Assembly (NCBI GenBank): GCA_902478825.1
Contig: CABSMK010000054.1
Coordinates: 1 to 10,523 of the forward strand
Length of the DNA: 10,523 nucleotides
Source of the DNA: an uncultured Collinsella sp.
GTDB lineage: Bacteria > Actinomycetota > Coriobacteriia > Coriobacteriales > Coriobacteriaceae
Reading direction: 5' to 3'
Shown in pieces: positions 1 through 5,899 of the stretch. Both the position numbers and the translations under genes were made by a program. Each line of letters begins with the position of its first letter. Positions within the stretch are counted from its first letter, which is position 1. A model generated the notes under the pieces. The model was not told where the DNA came from and did not search any database. It was given only the letters and a program-made list of their open reading frames with translations.

Positions 1-33
1 TCTCGTGGGCTCGGAGATGTGTATAAGAGACAG
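1..33. other. Nextera transposase adapter (sequencing artefact)
   Basis: The first 33 bases match the Illumina Nextera read-2 transposase adapter, ending in the 19-base mosaic end AGATGTGTATAAGAGACAG. This is library sequence, not organism DNA. Native sequence begins at 34, so the gene that follows is cut by the contig end. Confidence 0.97.
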
Positions 34-380
34 GCGACAAGGTCTTTGCGAACGTCATGGCCCCCACGACGCGTCCCGAGGCCGAGGCCCACTACGAGAC
101 GCATCAGCGCTATCACGACCTGCAGATCGACGTCGAGGGCCGCGAGGCCTTTAAGGTTGCCACGGGCAGCCTGACGCTGGTTCAGGAGTTTGACGAGAAG
201 GACGACTACGATCTGGTCGATTCCGACGCTTCGATCGCCGGCGATCTTGCCGACGACAAGTTCGCGCTGTTTGTTGCCGGCGAGCCTCACATGCCCACGC
301 TCGAGTTCCCGGGCGATGGCGCGCAGCCGGTCAAGAAGATCTGCTTTAAGCTGCTTGCAGATGCTTACTGGGAGGAGTAA
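34..380 (+). CDS. YhcH/YjgK/YiaL-family protein (EbgC-like), 5' truncated
   Basis: The open frame enters from the contig edge (first full codon at 36) and ends at TAA 378-380, giving 114 residues of a family usually near 150, so roughly 40 N-terminal residues are missing. The ATG at 57 is internal, not a start. The family is a small cupin-fold group that includes EbgC, the beta subunit of E. coli Ebg beta-galactosidase, and YiaL/NanQ-type proteins with proposed sugar-anomerase roles. Visible family hallmarks are the E-x-H-x3-Y-H-D-L-Q segment, the acidic DYDLVDSDASI stretch, the GEPHMP motif with a likely metal-binding His, and the C-terminal VKKICFKL strand. A terminator follows at 441-489. 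Its exact substrate cannot be read from sequence; a role in sugar metabolism fits the neighbouring galM and lac genes. Confidence 0.85.
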
Positions 381-440
381 CGTGCTGCTCAGTTGAGCTG
401 TTCGTGTTGTGAGCGTTTTCCTTTGGAGGAGCGCGCTTAG

Positions 441-489
441 GCCCCGCTGATCGCGGTTCCTTTGGGGATTGCGGCTGGCGGGGCTTTTT
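441..489 (+). terminator. Rho-independent terminator after the YhcH-family gene
   Basis: Perfect 7-bp GC stem (GCCCCGC at 441-447, GCGGGGC at 478-484), with an AT-poor interior that can pair weakly, followed by TTTTT (485-489). It lies about 60 bases past the stop codon at 380. Confidence 0.75.
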
Positions 490-552
490 GTTGAGTAGGG
501 GAGTTGCCGGCGGCGTTGTGCTTGGATTGGCATTGTGCGATAAATCGGCAAG

Positions 553-575
553 AAAAAAGCCGCCCGAAGGCGGCT
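553..575 (-). terminator. Rho-independent terminator of the tRNA-Thr transcript
   Basis: Read on the minus strand, AGCCGCC, loop TTCG, GGCGGCT, then a run of six T. The stem occupies 558-564 and 569-575 and the T-run 553-558. It sits 11 bases past the tRNA 3' end, so the tRNA appears to be a single-gene transcript. Confidence 0.85.
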
Positions 576-586
576 ATCTTGTGCAA

Positions 587-662
587 TGGAGCCAGCGACC
601 GGGCTCGAACCGGTGACCCCCGCTTTACGAGAGCGGTGCTCTACCAACTGAGCTACGCTGGC
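587..662 (-). tRNA. tRNA-Thr (anticodon CGT)
   Basis: A 76-base cloverleaf on the minus strand. The acceptor GCCAGCG pairs with CGCTGGC, followed by discriminator T and an encoded CCA. The D arm carries AGCTCAGTTGGTAGAGC, and the T arm has GGTTCGAGCC. The anticodon stem CCGCT/AGCGG holds the 7-base loop CTCGTAA, giving anticodon CGT (plus-strand 627-629), which reads ACG (Thr). It has its own promoter upstream and terminator downstream. Confidence 0.96.
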
Positions 663-701
663 GGCCATGTGGTGACGCAACTAAGGCGTCAACGGCTGTC
701 T

Positions 702-730
702 ATGATACGGGACATCACAAATCCGCGCAA
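702..730 (-). promoter_or_regulatory. Probable promoter of tRNA-Thr
   Basis: On the minus strand, TTGCGC (725-730) and TATCAT (702-707) are 17 bases apart. The -10 matches consensus at 5 of 6 positions, the -35 at 3 of 6. Transcription would start near 695, about 33 bases before the tRNA. No other good promoter is visible on this strand here. Confidence 0.5.
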
Positions 731-819
731 GGGTTCTGGCGGCTTTTCTCACTTTAAATGCACTAATATTGGAGACGTGATGTCTTGCTCTTGCAGATCT
801 CAAGCAGAATGGGGTAGCG

Positions 820-1314
820 ATGGCTCGACCCAAGATTCTTCTCACGCGTATCGATGACCGCTTCATTTACGGGCAAGATGTTGCGCTGTGGAACGAGGCC
901 GTGGGTTCCAACCTTGTCCTAATCGTCAACGATGAGATCGCGGCGGATTCGCGCCAATGGGCACCCATGAGGGTGGCGGCACCAGAAGGCGTTTGGACAC
1001 GGTTTTTCTCAGTGCAAAAGACCATCGACATCATTCACACCGCGACACCGCGTCAATGGATTCTGGTCATGGTGGCCTCACCCGCCGATGCGCTCGCACT
1101 GGTTAAGGGCGGCGTGCCCATCACCAAGATCAGCATTGGCCATATGCAGGCAGGGGAGGGCAAGCATCCCATAACGCCAGCAGTCGCCGTAGACGACGCA
1201 GATGTCGCCGCCTTCAAAGAGCTACAAGAACTCGGCATAGAGCTAGAAATCCGTTACCTCCCCAGCTCCAATCCCGACCCCATCCAACTAGTCATTGGGG
1301 ACGTTCTTAAATGA
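820..1314 (+). CDS. Mannose/fructose/sorbose-family PTS IIB with the active-site His replaced by Tyr
   Basis: This 164-residue protein has the usual length and layout of a mannose-family IIB domain: ILLTRIDDR near the N-terminus, a VNDEIA-A-D segment, MRVAAPEGV, and SIGHMQAGEGKHPIT in the middle. In active members the loop after the first strand reads RIDDRLIHGQ, and its His takes the phosphate from IIA and passes it to the sugar. Here the segment is RIDDRFIYGQ, so position 17 is Tyr (codon TAC, 868-870). The ATG at 820 follows a short G-rich sequence (811-814) as a weak ribosome site. No IIA, IIC or IID is adjacent. The last eight codons and the stop lie inside the left terminal repeat of the element at 1288-1471, so the native 3' end may have been replaced. 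It may be a non-phosphorylatable or regulatory IIB, or a decaying orphan. Confidence 0.85.
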   Translation: MARPKILLTRIDDRFIYGQDVALWNEAVGSNLVLIVNDEIAADSRQWAPMRVAAPEGVWTRFFSVQKTIDIIHTATPRQWILVMVASPADALALVKGGVPITKISIGHMQAGEGKHPITPAVAVDDADVAAFKELQELGIELEIRYLPSSNPDPIQLVIGDVLK

Positions 1315-1471
1315 CTAGTCAAACGGGACACCCTTGGCACTTGGGGACGTTCCTTATGTGCCGGCCTTTTAGGAACGTCCCCAAGTGTCGGCAGATTGGG
1401 ACACTCCTTCTCGCCAAACGTTAAAGACTGTCCCCAACGACTAGTCATTTAAGAACGTCCCCAATGACTAG
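1288..1471. mobile_element. 184-bp non-coding MITE/REP-like element with 33-bp perfect terminal inverted repeats
   Basis: Bases 1288-1320 and 1439-1471 are exact reverse complements over 33 bp. Each arm is itself a small dyad (TAGTCATT ... AATGACTA around GGGGACGTTCTT). Inside is a second perfect hairpin, 1338-1354 with 1371-1387 (17 bp), carrying the same core GGGGACGTTC, and further GGGAC/GTCCC words at 1325-1329 and 1429-1434. No credible reading frame is present. The structure resembles REP/BIME-type or miniature inverted-repeat elements moved in trans; no transposase is in the window. It overlaps the 3' end of the IIB gene on one side and abuts the galM terminator on the other. No target-site duplication could be recognised at the ends. 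Confidence 0.7.
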
Positions 1472-1475
1472 GTAG

Positions 1476-1508
1476 AAAAACGCCCGTCGGCGGCGGTGCC
1501 GACGGGCG
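1476..1508 (-). terminator. Rho-independent terminator of galM
   Basis: Perfect 11-bp stem (1481-1491 with 1498-1508), six-base loop, then five T on the minus strand (1480-1476). It begins 28 bases past the galM stop codon. Confidence 0.9.
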
Positions 1509-1536
1509 CTGCTGTGCGATATGTTGCGTTATGGGC

Positions 1537-2589
1537 TTAGTGCCTCATAAAGTGGTATTCGATCACATTGCTGTAGGGGTGACCCGGGCCCACAATGCCC
1601 TGCGGGAACAGCGGCTGGTGCGGTGTGTCGGGGTACATCTCTGCCTCGAGGGCAAAGCCAGCGCCCCAGCCATAGTTGGCATCGTCCTTGGCGTGCTCGT
1701 CGCCCAGCCAGTTGCCGGTGTAGAGCTGCACGCCCGGGGCGGTGGTGTAGTAATCCAACTCACGACCGGTCCACATCTCCTCGACGTGCATCGCGCGGCG
1801 CAGATTACGGCCGTACTGATAGCCATCGATGCACAGGCAGTGATCGTAGCCACGGGCCTGCTTAATCTGCGGGTCGTCGGCTTCCATGCCAGGAGCGACG
1901 GGGCGCAGCTCACGGAAGTCAAACGGCGTGCCTTCGACCGGAGCGATCTCGCCGGTGGGGATGTTCTGCTCGTTGATGGGCAGGTAGTGGGCAGCGTTGG
2001 CAACAAAGAAGTGCTCGCAGTCCATGCCGGCGTTATGGCCGGCAAGGTTAAAGTACGTGTGGTTGGTCATGGACACGTAGGTGGCGCGGTCGCTCTCGCA
2101 GCCATACTCGATGCGAAAGACGCCGGTGCGTGTAACGGTAAACACGGCCGTAAAGGTGCGGTTGCCGGGAAGGCCCAGTTCGCCATCCTCAAGCGAGGTG
2201 GTCATGCGCACGGCGTTATGGGCCTCGTCGAGCTCAACGTCCCACACGCGTTTATGCAGACCGTGCTCAAGATCGCTGTGCAGGTTGTTGGCGCCCTCGT
2301 TGGCGGGCATATGCCAGTCCGTGCCGGCGATGGTGATCGTGGCGCCCGCGGTGCGGTTTGCCACGGGGCCGATGGTCGCGCCAAAGCAGGCGGGGTTGTC
2401 AAAGTAATCCTCGAGCTTATCGAAGCCCAGCACCACATCGCGCACGTTGCCGGGAATGTCGGGCACGTCGACACCAAGCACGGTGGCGCCATAGTCCATA
2501 ATGCGAACGCAGATCTCGGGCCCGTTGAGGGTGTAACGATGAACGGGGGTACCGCACGGCGCGGTGCCGAAAAGCTCGGAAGTGATCAT
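1537..2589 (-). CDS. galM: Galactose mutarotase (aldose 1-epimerase)
   Basis: The product interconverts the alpha and beta anomers of galactose or glucose in the cytoplasm, feeding beta-galactoside breakdown products into the Leloir pathway. The 350-residue length is normal for GalM. The catalytic set is recognisable: His104 in NNLHSD, His177 in TNHTYFNL, Asp249 in GYDHCL, and Glu315 in GFALEAE. NRTAGATITIAG and QLYTGN are also typical. The frame is open upstream to 2649, but the ATG at 2587-2589 is preferred: it follows AGGA with a five-base gap, and the protein from there aligns with the usual GalM N-terminus, while the 20 extra residues look like untranslated leader. A terminator follows at 1476-1508. 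It is transcribed divergently from the DeoR-family regulator, a plausible controller. No UDP-sugar genes are adjacent. Confidence 0.93.
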   Translation of the reverse strand: MITSELFGTAPCGTPVHRYTLNGPEICVRIMDYGATVLGVDVPDIPGNVRDVVLGFDKLEDYFDNPACFGATIGPVANRTAGATITIAGTDWHMPANEGANNLHSDLEHGLHKRVWDVELDEAHNAVRMTTSLEDGELGLPGNRTFTAVFTVTRTGVFRIEYGCESDRATYVSMTNHTYFNLAGHNAGMDCEHFFVANAAHYLPINEQNIPTGEIAPVEGTPFDFRELRPVAPGMEADDPQIKQARGYDHCLCIDGYQYGRNLRRAMHVEEMWTGRELDYYTTAPGVQLYTGNWLGDEHAKDDANYGWGAGFALEAEMYPDTPHQPLFPQGIVGPGHPYSNVIEYHFMRH

Positions 2590-2711
2590 TTGGTTCCTAA
2601 CATCGAGGTATTTCTGACAAACTGTAGCGCGAACAGGCGAGATTATCACTACACCCCACTAAAGCAGGGGGTATTTTTCTCAAAAAAGTGATGATTGGAG
2701 CTGTGCGGGCG

Positions 2712-2742
2712 TTGATTCTGACGCGCGCGAGTCTGATACAAT
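2712..2742 (+). promoter_or_regulatory. Possible promoter of the DeoR-family regulator
   Basis: TTGATT (2712-2717) and TACAAT (2737-2742) are 19 bases apart, longer than the ideal 17. The -10 matches at 5 of 6 positions. Transcription would start near 2750, upstream of the GTG at 2794 and not far from the GTG at 2767. A candidate galM -10 on the other strand is TGATAAT around 2640-2646, without a clear -35. Confidence 0.4.
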
Positions 2743-2793
2743 TTGTTCGTTATTGTTTGAATTGACGTGAGCGTGGAACAGCGAGGACTCATC

Positions 2794-3558
2794 GTGATTA
2801 AAGCGGAGCGACAGGATAAGGTTCGTCAGCTGCTCGAGGAGCAGGGCACGGTCTCGGTCAAGGAGATTTCGGATGCGCTGGGCGTCTCGGATATGACGAT
2901 CCGCCGTGACCTTGAGGAGCTTGCGAGCCTGGGCGAGATCGAGCGCGTGCACGGCGGAGCCCGCAGTGCACAGGGGCGTCCCCACGCTATGTTGCGCCAC
3001 GAGTATTCGCACAGCGAAAAGCGTACCAAGCATGCCGAGGAAAAGCTGCAGATCGCGCGCCGCGCCGTGGAGCTTATCGAGGAAGGCTCGACCATCTTTT
3101 TGGGCACGGGCACCACGGTTGAGCAGATGGCCTCGATGCTGCCGGCGTTTCGCCTGCGCATTGTGACCAATTCGCTTTCGGTGTTTAACCTGCTCGAGGC
3201 GCGCGAAGACTGCGAACTGTGCCTGGTGGGCGGCGTGTACCGCCGCCGCACTGCCGCCTTTGTGGGCCCCACGGCCGAGGACACCTTGCGCGCACTGGGG
3301 ATCGACGCAGCCTTTATCGGCGCAAACGGCATTCTGGACGGCGACGTGTCTACGTCTAACATGGAAGAGGGCCGCATCCAGCAGCTCGCCTTTAGCAAGG
3401 CCGACTCGCGCTATCTGATCGCCGATTCCAGCAAGATTGGCAAGCGCGACTTCTACACCTTCTGCCGCCTGGACAGTTTGGACGCCGTGGTGTGCGAGCC
3501 GGGTATCGCCGCCGAGGATCGTGTCGCCATCGAGGAGCACACGCAGGTCATTTGCTAG
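2794..3558 (+). CDS. DeoR/GlpR-family sugar-phosphate-responsive transcriptional regulator
   Basis: The 254-residue protein has an N-terminal DeoR winged helix (about residues 4-58, with SVKEISDALGVSDMTIRRDL as the recognition region) and a C-terminal DeoRC sensor domain of the type that binds phosphorylated sugars (about 75-235: FLGTGTTVEQ, VTNSLSVFNLL, VGGVYRRRTAAFVGP, ADSSKIG). LacR and AgaR belong to this family and usually repress sugar operons until a sugar phosphate binds. The start GTG 2794 is chosen because GAGGA (2783-2787) lies six bases before it and the N-terminus IKAERQDKV is typical; GTG 2767 has no ribosome site. It is divergent from galM, so control of galM and lac functions is likely but not shown. 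A truncated relative lies at 7709-8098, about 91% identical in protein over the shared part. Confidence 0.9.
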   Translation: MIKAERQDKVRQLLEEQGTVSVKEISDALGVSDMTIRRDLEELASLGEIERVHGGARSAQGRPHAMLRHEYSHSEKRTKHAEEKLQIARRAVELIEEGSTIFLGTGTTVEQMASMLPAFRLRIVTNSLSVFNLLEAREDCELCLVGGVYRRRTAAFVGPTAEDTLRALGIDAAFIGANGILDGDVSTSNMEEGRIQQLAFSKADSRYLIADSSKIGKRDFYTFCRLDSLDAVVCEPGIAAEDRVAIEEHTQVIC

Positions 3559-3677
3559 CTAGCGCTACGGGATTGCCAACAGGCGATGCGGGAGGACTTT
3601 TACCTCCTGTCATTGTGGAAACCAGCGTGTCAGCGCTACGCGATATGACGCGCAAATAAGGACTCCACTATCAAATC
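3559..3677. other. Intergenic stretch after deoR; 3' flank shared with the truncated copy
   Basis: No gene is seen. A 9-base word AGCGCTACG occurs at 3561-3569 and 3632-3640. A weak hairpin GGAGG/CCTCC near 3590-3607 lacks a T-run. The 15 bases ATGACGCGCAAATAA at 3645-3659 recur at 8084-8098, at the end of the truncated deoR copy, and similarity stops immediately after them in both places. Confidence 0.55.
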
Positions 3678-3734
3678 GTCTCAACCTGTAACAGGTAGGG
3701 GTGAAACCACCAACCAGATGTTACAGATTGAGAC
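3678..3734. repeat. 57-nt hairpin repeat, copy 1
   Basis: Terminal arms of 16 bases pair at 15 of 16 positions: GTCTCAACCTGTAACA at 3678-3693 against TGTTACAGATTGAGAC at 3719-3734. The 25-base centre is variable and begins GGTAG. It pairs up with copy 2 after a 24-base spacer. Two more copies lie at 9506-9562 and 9586-9642. Confidence 0.85.
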
Positions 3735-3758
3735 AATTCGGCGGGGCCTACCTTGTTT

Positions 3759-3815
3759 ATCTCGATCTGTAACGGTTAGGACTTAAAAACTCGGCTACGT
3801 GTTACAGATCGAGAC
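3759..3815. repeat. 57-nt hairpin repeat, copy 2
   Basis: Arms ATCTCGATCTGTAACG (3759-3774) and TGTTACAGATCGAGAC (3800-3815) pair along 14 bases plus one G-T pair. The centre ends GGCTACG, as in copy 3. It lies between the intact deoR and the 3' end of the GntR gene and could form a transcript-end structure, though no clean T-run follows on the minus strand. Confidence 0.85.
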
Positions 3816-3830
3816 AAAAGAAAAAGAACA

Positions 3831-4550
3831 TTAGGACTTGAAAATAAAGTTTTGATAAGGGATTCGCCCAGTTAAGACGGTGCGGCAGACAATTGAGATT
3901 AGTTTGCCTCCGGAGTCGTAAGCATAATGAGTCAGTTCGATGACCGGAAGTTTTGCAACACCATAATTACTGGCTTCGGAATCGCTAAGCAGACGTGCTC
4001 TATAGCTTTCCCTAACAGATTGGATAGACTTGGACAAGTCGTCCATGATTCTGCTAAATGCCTGAAAATCTAACTGGTTATTCGGAACGCGCGACTTTGA
4101 AATGAAGAACGTATCAGCGCCTATGAAGCTGCCTTCAAGTTCGTAGGTCAATTCAAGACGCTGAATTTCATCGCGACTTTGACATCCAAATTGTTGGAGC
4201 ATCATTACGGAAATTGGACGACCTGATGTGAGGCCGCCGAAATGTTTGGTGATGGCATCCGGATCAACGCCATCGCAATGGCTTGCAAAGTCAAAGTCTA
4301 AAAGTGAATTGAGCTCGCTAACGCGTTTCGGTGCAACAAACGATCCCTTACCTTGGATTCGATAGATACTTCCACGACGCTCCAGCTCACTCATGGCAAG
4401 TCGGACGGTTGTTCTGCTTACGGCGTATTCGTCGCAGAGTTCCATTTCTGTCGGAAGTTTATCGTCTGCTTGATATTCATCGACGATCTGCTTGAGCAGC
4501 GCGTCGGTGAGCTGTAAATAGAGTGGCCGTTTTTCGTGTGTATCGAGCAT
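3831..4550 (-). CDS. GntR-family (HutC/UTRA type) transcriptional regulator
   Basis: The 239-residue protein has a GntR winged helix (about residues 8-72: RPLYLQLTDALLKQI, LPTEMELCDEYAVSRTTVR, GKGSFVAP) and a C-terminal UTRA ligand domain (about 85-235), the arrangement of regulators that sense sugar phosphates or similar small effectors. An ATG at 4568 is possible, but the ATG at 4548-4550 has GAGG five bases upstream and gives the standard N-terminus, so it is preferred. It follows the TIM-barrel-like gene on the same strand after 72 bases and is probably cotranscribed with it. The likely targets are operators in the divergent region 5544-5899, including autoregulation. A hand-counted 60-base sample has about 47% GC, lower than galM or deoR, suggesting separate acquisition of this module. 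Confidence 0.9.
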   Translation of the reverse strand: MLDTHEKRPLYLQLTDALLKQIVDEYQADDKLPTEMELCDEYAVSRTTVRLAMSELERRGSIYRIQGKGSFVAPKRVSELNSLLDFDFASHCDGVDPDAITKHFGGLTSGRPISVMMLQQFGCQSRDEIQRLELTYELEGSFIGADTFFISKSRVPNNQLDFQAFSRIMDDLSKSIQSVRESYRARLLSDSEASNYGVAKLPVIELTHYAYDSGGKLISIVCRTVLTGRIPYQNFIFKS

Positions 4551-4622
4551 TAGAGCCTCAGTTTGCATGTTGGTTATACCTGATGGTTGCCTCAGTCGGG
4601 ATGTAACGTGGGCAAGGTAACC

Positions 4623-5543
4623 TTAACGTATCACAGAGCGGCTCAGCATGACGATCTGATGCCTGTATCCACGAAGGGCTTGTCCGAGCGTGAAGATATT
4701 CTGGGGCAGGCAAATACCGTTCATGGAGTCCCCGATATGTTGGAGGTCAGCGCCGGCTGCTTTTGCTGCAAGGCCTATTTTCTTAATGGTCTCGCTGTCG
4801 CAGGAGTCTTGACTCGTCCCGTTCGCCGCCATGACGAGAACCTTCTCTTCAATTGACTTGCCTACGTTGTGGGATCGTACAAAGTCTACGATGGCGCGCA
4901 GGTCTGCTTCTTGGAAGCAAGGGACGGTGTAGGGGGCTGGCACGAGAAGGATATCGACGCCGAGGTCAACAAACTTGCGCGCAATTTCGAGCGTCATGAC
5001 AGGTTCCGCAACGCCCGCTCCATGCATTTTTCCGGCTATGACCAGGCCATTGAAATGCTCTTTGGAGAGTTTAATCGAATGGGCGATTGCATCGTTGGAG
5101 ACGCCGGTTCCAGGGTTGCCCGTCAGGCAGATAAAATCAAATCCGAGTTCGTTAGCCTTTTCTAAGGTCTTGGGAGAGACGCGACGACCCATGGGGATTT
5201 CCGTTCGGGATTCAGACATCTCTGCCTCGTTATCAACTGGCTCCAGATTGACGCCAATGGGCCTTCCGCATGCTCGCTTCACCCAAGTGACCGGGTTTTC
5301 ATTGAGATCATCTGGAATACCGGCAATAACTGGATCGAACACATCGAGCGCGTTAAACAGAAGCAGGTCGGCACCTGCGGCACGTTCGATTTCTGCATTA
5401 GTAACGCCGCCGAGAAATTGGGAAGAGGGTACGTTTTCCGCCATGATGGTACGTCCCTCGGAAGCCAGAATTGCCTGTTTTAGATCCATGGGTGACGTGG
5501 CGGCAAAATCGGATGCGGACATGTTCAGTAATCGTTTGGGCAT
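4623..5543 (-). CDS. Uncharacterised TIM-barrel-like protein associated with PTS loci (DUF7916-type)
   Basis: This 306-residue protein resembles a conserved, PTS-linked family that has at times been labelled haloacid-dehalogenase-like; I believe it is DUF7916, from memory. No HAD motif (DxDx[TV]) is visible, so that label looks wrong. The pattern of short strands ending in Gly-, Asn- or Lys-rich loops suggests a (beta/alpha)8 barrel: GGVTNAE (45-51), GVNLEP (97-102), LTGNPGTG (140-147), IAGKMH (169-174), LLVPAPYTVP (199-208), NGTSQD (241-246) and QHIGD (268-272). The conserved Lys172, His174, Glu101 and Asn142 are candidate active-site residues. The start ATG 5541-5543 has a purine-rich AGGAAG site upstream. 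It leads a likely operon with the GntR gene and is divergent from the lacE-like EIICB. An aldolase, lyase or isomerase role on a phosphorylated sugar is a guess from fold and context. Confidence 0.75.
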   Translation of the reverse strand: MPKRLLNMSASDFAATSPMDLKQAILASEGRTIMAENVPSSQFLGGVTNAEIERAAGADLLLFNALDVFDPVIAGIPDDLNENPVTWVKRACGRPIGVNLEPVDNEAEMSESRTEIPMGRRVSPKTLEKANELGFDFICLTGNPGTGVSNDAIAHSIKLSKEHFNGLVIAGKMHGAGVAEPVMTLEIARKFVDLGVDILLVPAPYTVPCFQEADLRAIVDFVRSHNVGKSIEEKVLVMAANGTSQDSCDSETIKKIGLAAKAAGADLQHIGDSMNGICLPQNIFTLGQALRGYRHQIVMLSRSVIR

Positions 5544-5589
5544 TGTTACTTCCTTTGACTAGAACGACAGGCTTGTGACATTGTCTCTA

Positions 5590-5607
5590 ATATTGTTACA
5601 ACAATAT
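5590..5607. promoter_or_regulatory. 18-bp palindrome, candidate operator near the TIM-barrel gene
   Basis: ATATTGTTACAACAATAT has two perfect 8-bp arms around a 2-base centre. It lies 47 bases before the minus-strand gene at 5543, just downstream of the predicted start of transcription, a position suited to repression. Confidence 0.55.
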
Positions 5608-5616
5608 ATTCAATAT

Positions 5617-5644
5617 GTTATATCCAATCGGTGAACGGTTGCAA
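5617..5644 (-). promoter_or_regulatory. Probable promoter of the TIM-barrel/gntR operon
   Basis: On the minus strand TTGCAA (5639-5644) and TATAAC (5617-5622) are 16 bases apart, matching consensus at 4 and 5 of 6 positions. The spacer contains the 12-base motif ACCGTTCACCGA (plus-strand 5628-5639 as its complement), so a bound protein there would block this promoter. Confidence 0.45.
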
Positions 5645-5716
5645 ACTTATTGTACTGCTCGGAAAAAATAGCCTTTAGCTGGGAAAACATTATATTAATC
5701 AACTACCGTTCACCGA
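5628..5716. promoter_or_regulatory. Inverted pair of 12-bp motifs in the divergent control region
   Basis: TCGGTGAACGGT at 5628-5639 and its exact complement ACCGTTCACCGA at 5705-5716 are separated by 65 bases (77 bases centre to centre). Each copy reads ACCGTTCACCGA toward its own gene. One lies within the minus-strand promoter spacer and the other just upstream of the plus-strand -35. They are candidate binding sites for the GntR regulator or another sugar regulator; a DNA loop between them is possible. Confidence 0.5.
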
Positions 5717-5732
5717 ATAAGTATTTGAATTC

Positions 5733-5761
5733 TTGACATATCGACAAAGCGGAAAAAGAAT
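5733..5761 (+). promoter_or_regulatory. Probable promoter of the lacE-like gene
   Basis: A perfect TTGACA (5733-5738) is followed after 17 bases by AAGAAT (5756-5761, 4 of 6). Transcription would start near 5768, leaving a leader of about 130 bases that contains the palindrome at 5808-5831. Confidence 0.5.
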
Positions 5762-5807
5762 TGGTTATGACAAATCGCGCAAATGATATTACATTTCGCA
5801 CAAGAAC

Positions 5808-5831
5808 GTATTCACTTACATAAGTGGATAC
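5808..5831. promoter_or_regulatory. 24-bp palindrome in the leader of the lacE-like gene, candidate operator
   Basis: Arms GTATTCACTTA and TAAGTGGATAC (11 bases each, 10 of 11 paired and the other a G-T) flank a 2-base CA centre. It lies about 40 bases after the predicted transcription start and 68 bases before the start codon. It could be a repressor site or an RNA hairpin. Confidence 0.5.
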
Positions 5832-5899
5832 AAACGGGGACGACGACGGTTGAGTCCGGATAAATCGTTGTGTGCCCGGGAATCATGAAAGGATGTGTT

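Noticed and set aside
587..662. tRNA-Thr as an integration site for a mobile island
   Set aside because: No integrase gene and no repeated tRNA 3' end was found in the window.
504..857. 117-residue plus-strand frame containing RARTGDPRFTRAVLYQLSYAG
   Set aside because: It is the complement of tRNA-Thr read as protein, a well-known false product, and it runs into the start of the IIB gene.
1254..1448. 64-residue minus-strand frame across the inverted-repeat element
   Set aside because: Its residues come from the GGGGACGTTC repeats themselves; no ribosome site or recognisable domain.
2652..2680. Possible terminator hairpin (CCCC ... GGGG then TTTTT) between galM and deoR
   Set aside because: Only four GC pairs close it, the interior mismatches, and no plus-strand gene upstream would need it.
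1531..2691. 386-residue plus-strand frame opposite galM
   Set aside because: Shadow of galM, whose catalytic residues, ribosome site and terminator are all clear; the antisense frame has low-complexity Val/Ala/Gly content.
2680..3540. 286-residue minus-strand frame opposite deoR
   Set aside because: Shadow frame; the plus-strand DeoR protein has full domain motifs.
3678..3815. Possible short CRISPR array or repeat-spacer unit
   Set aside because: Each unit is an inverted repeat with a variable centre, there are only two per site, and no cas gene is present. It fits a hairpin repeat family instead.
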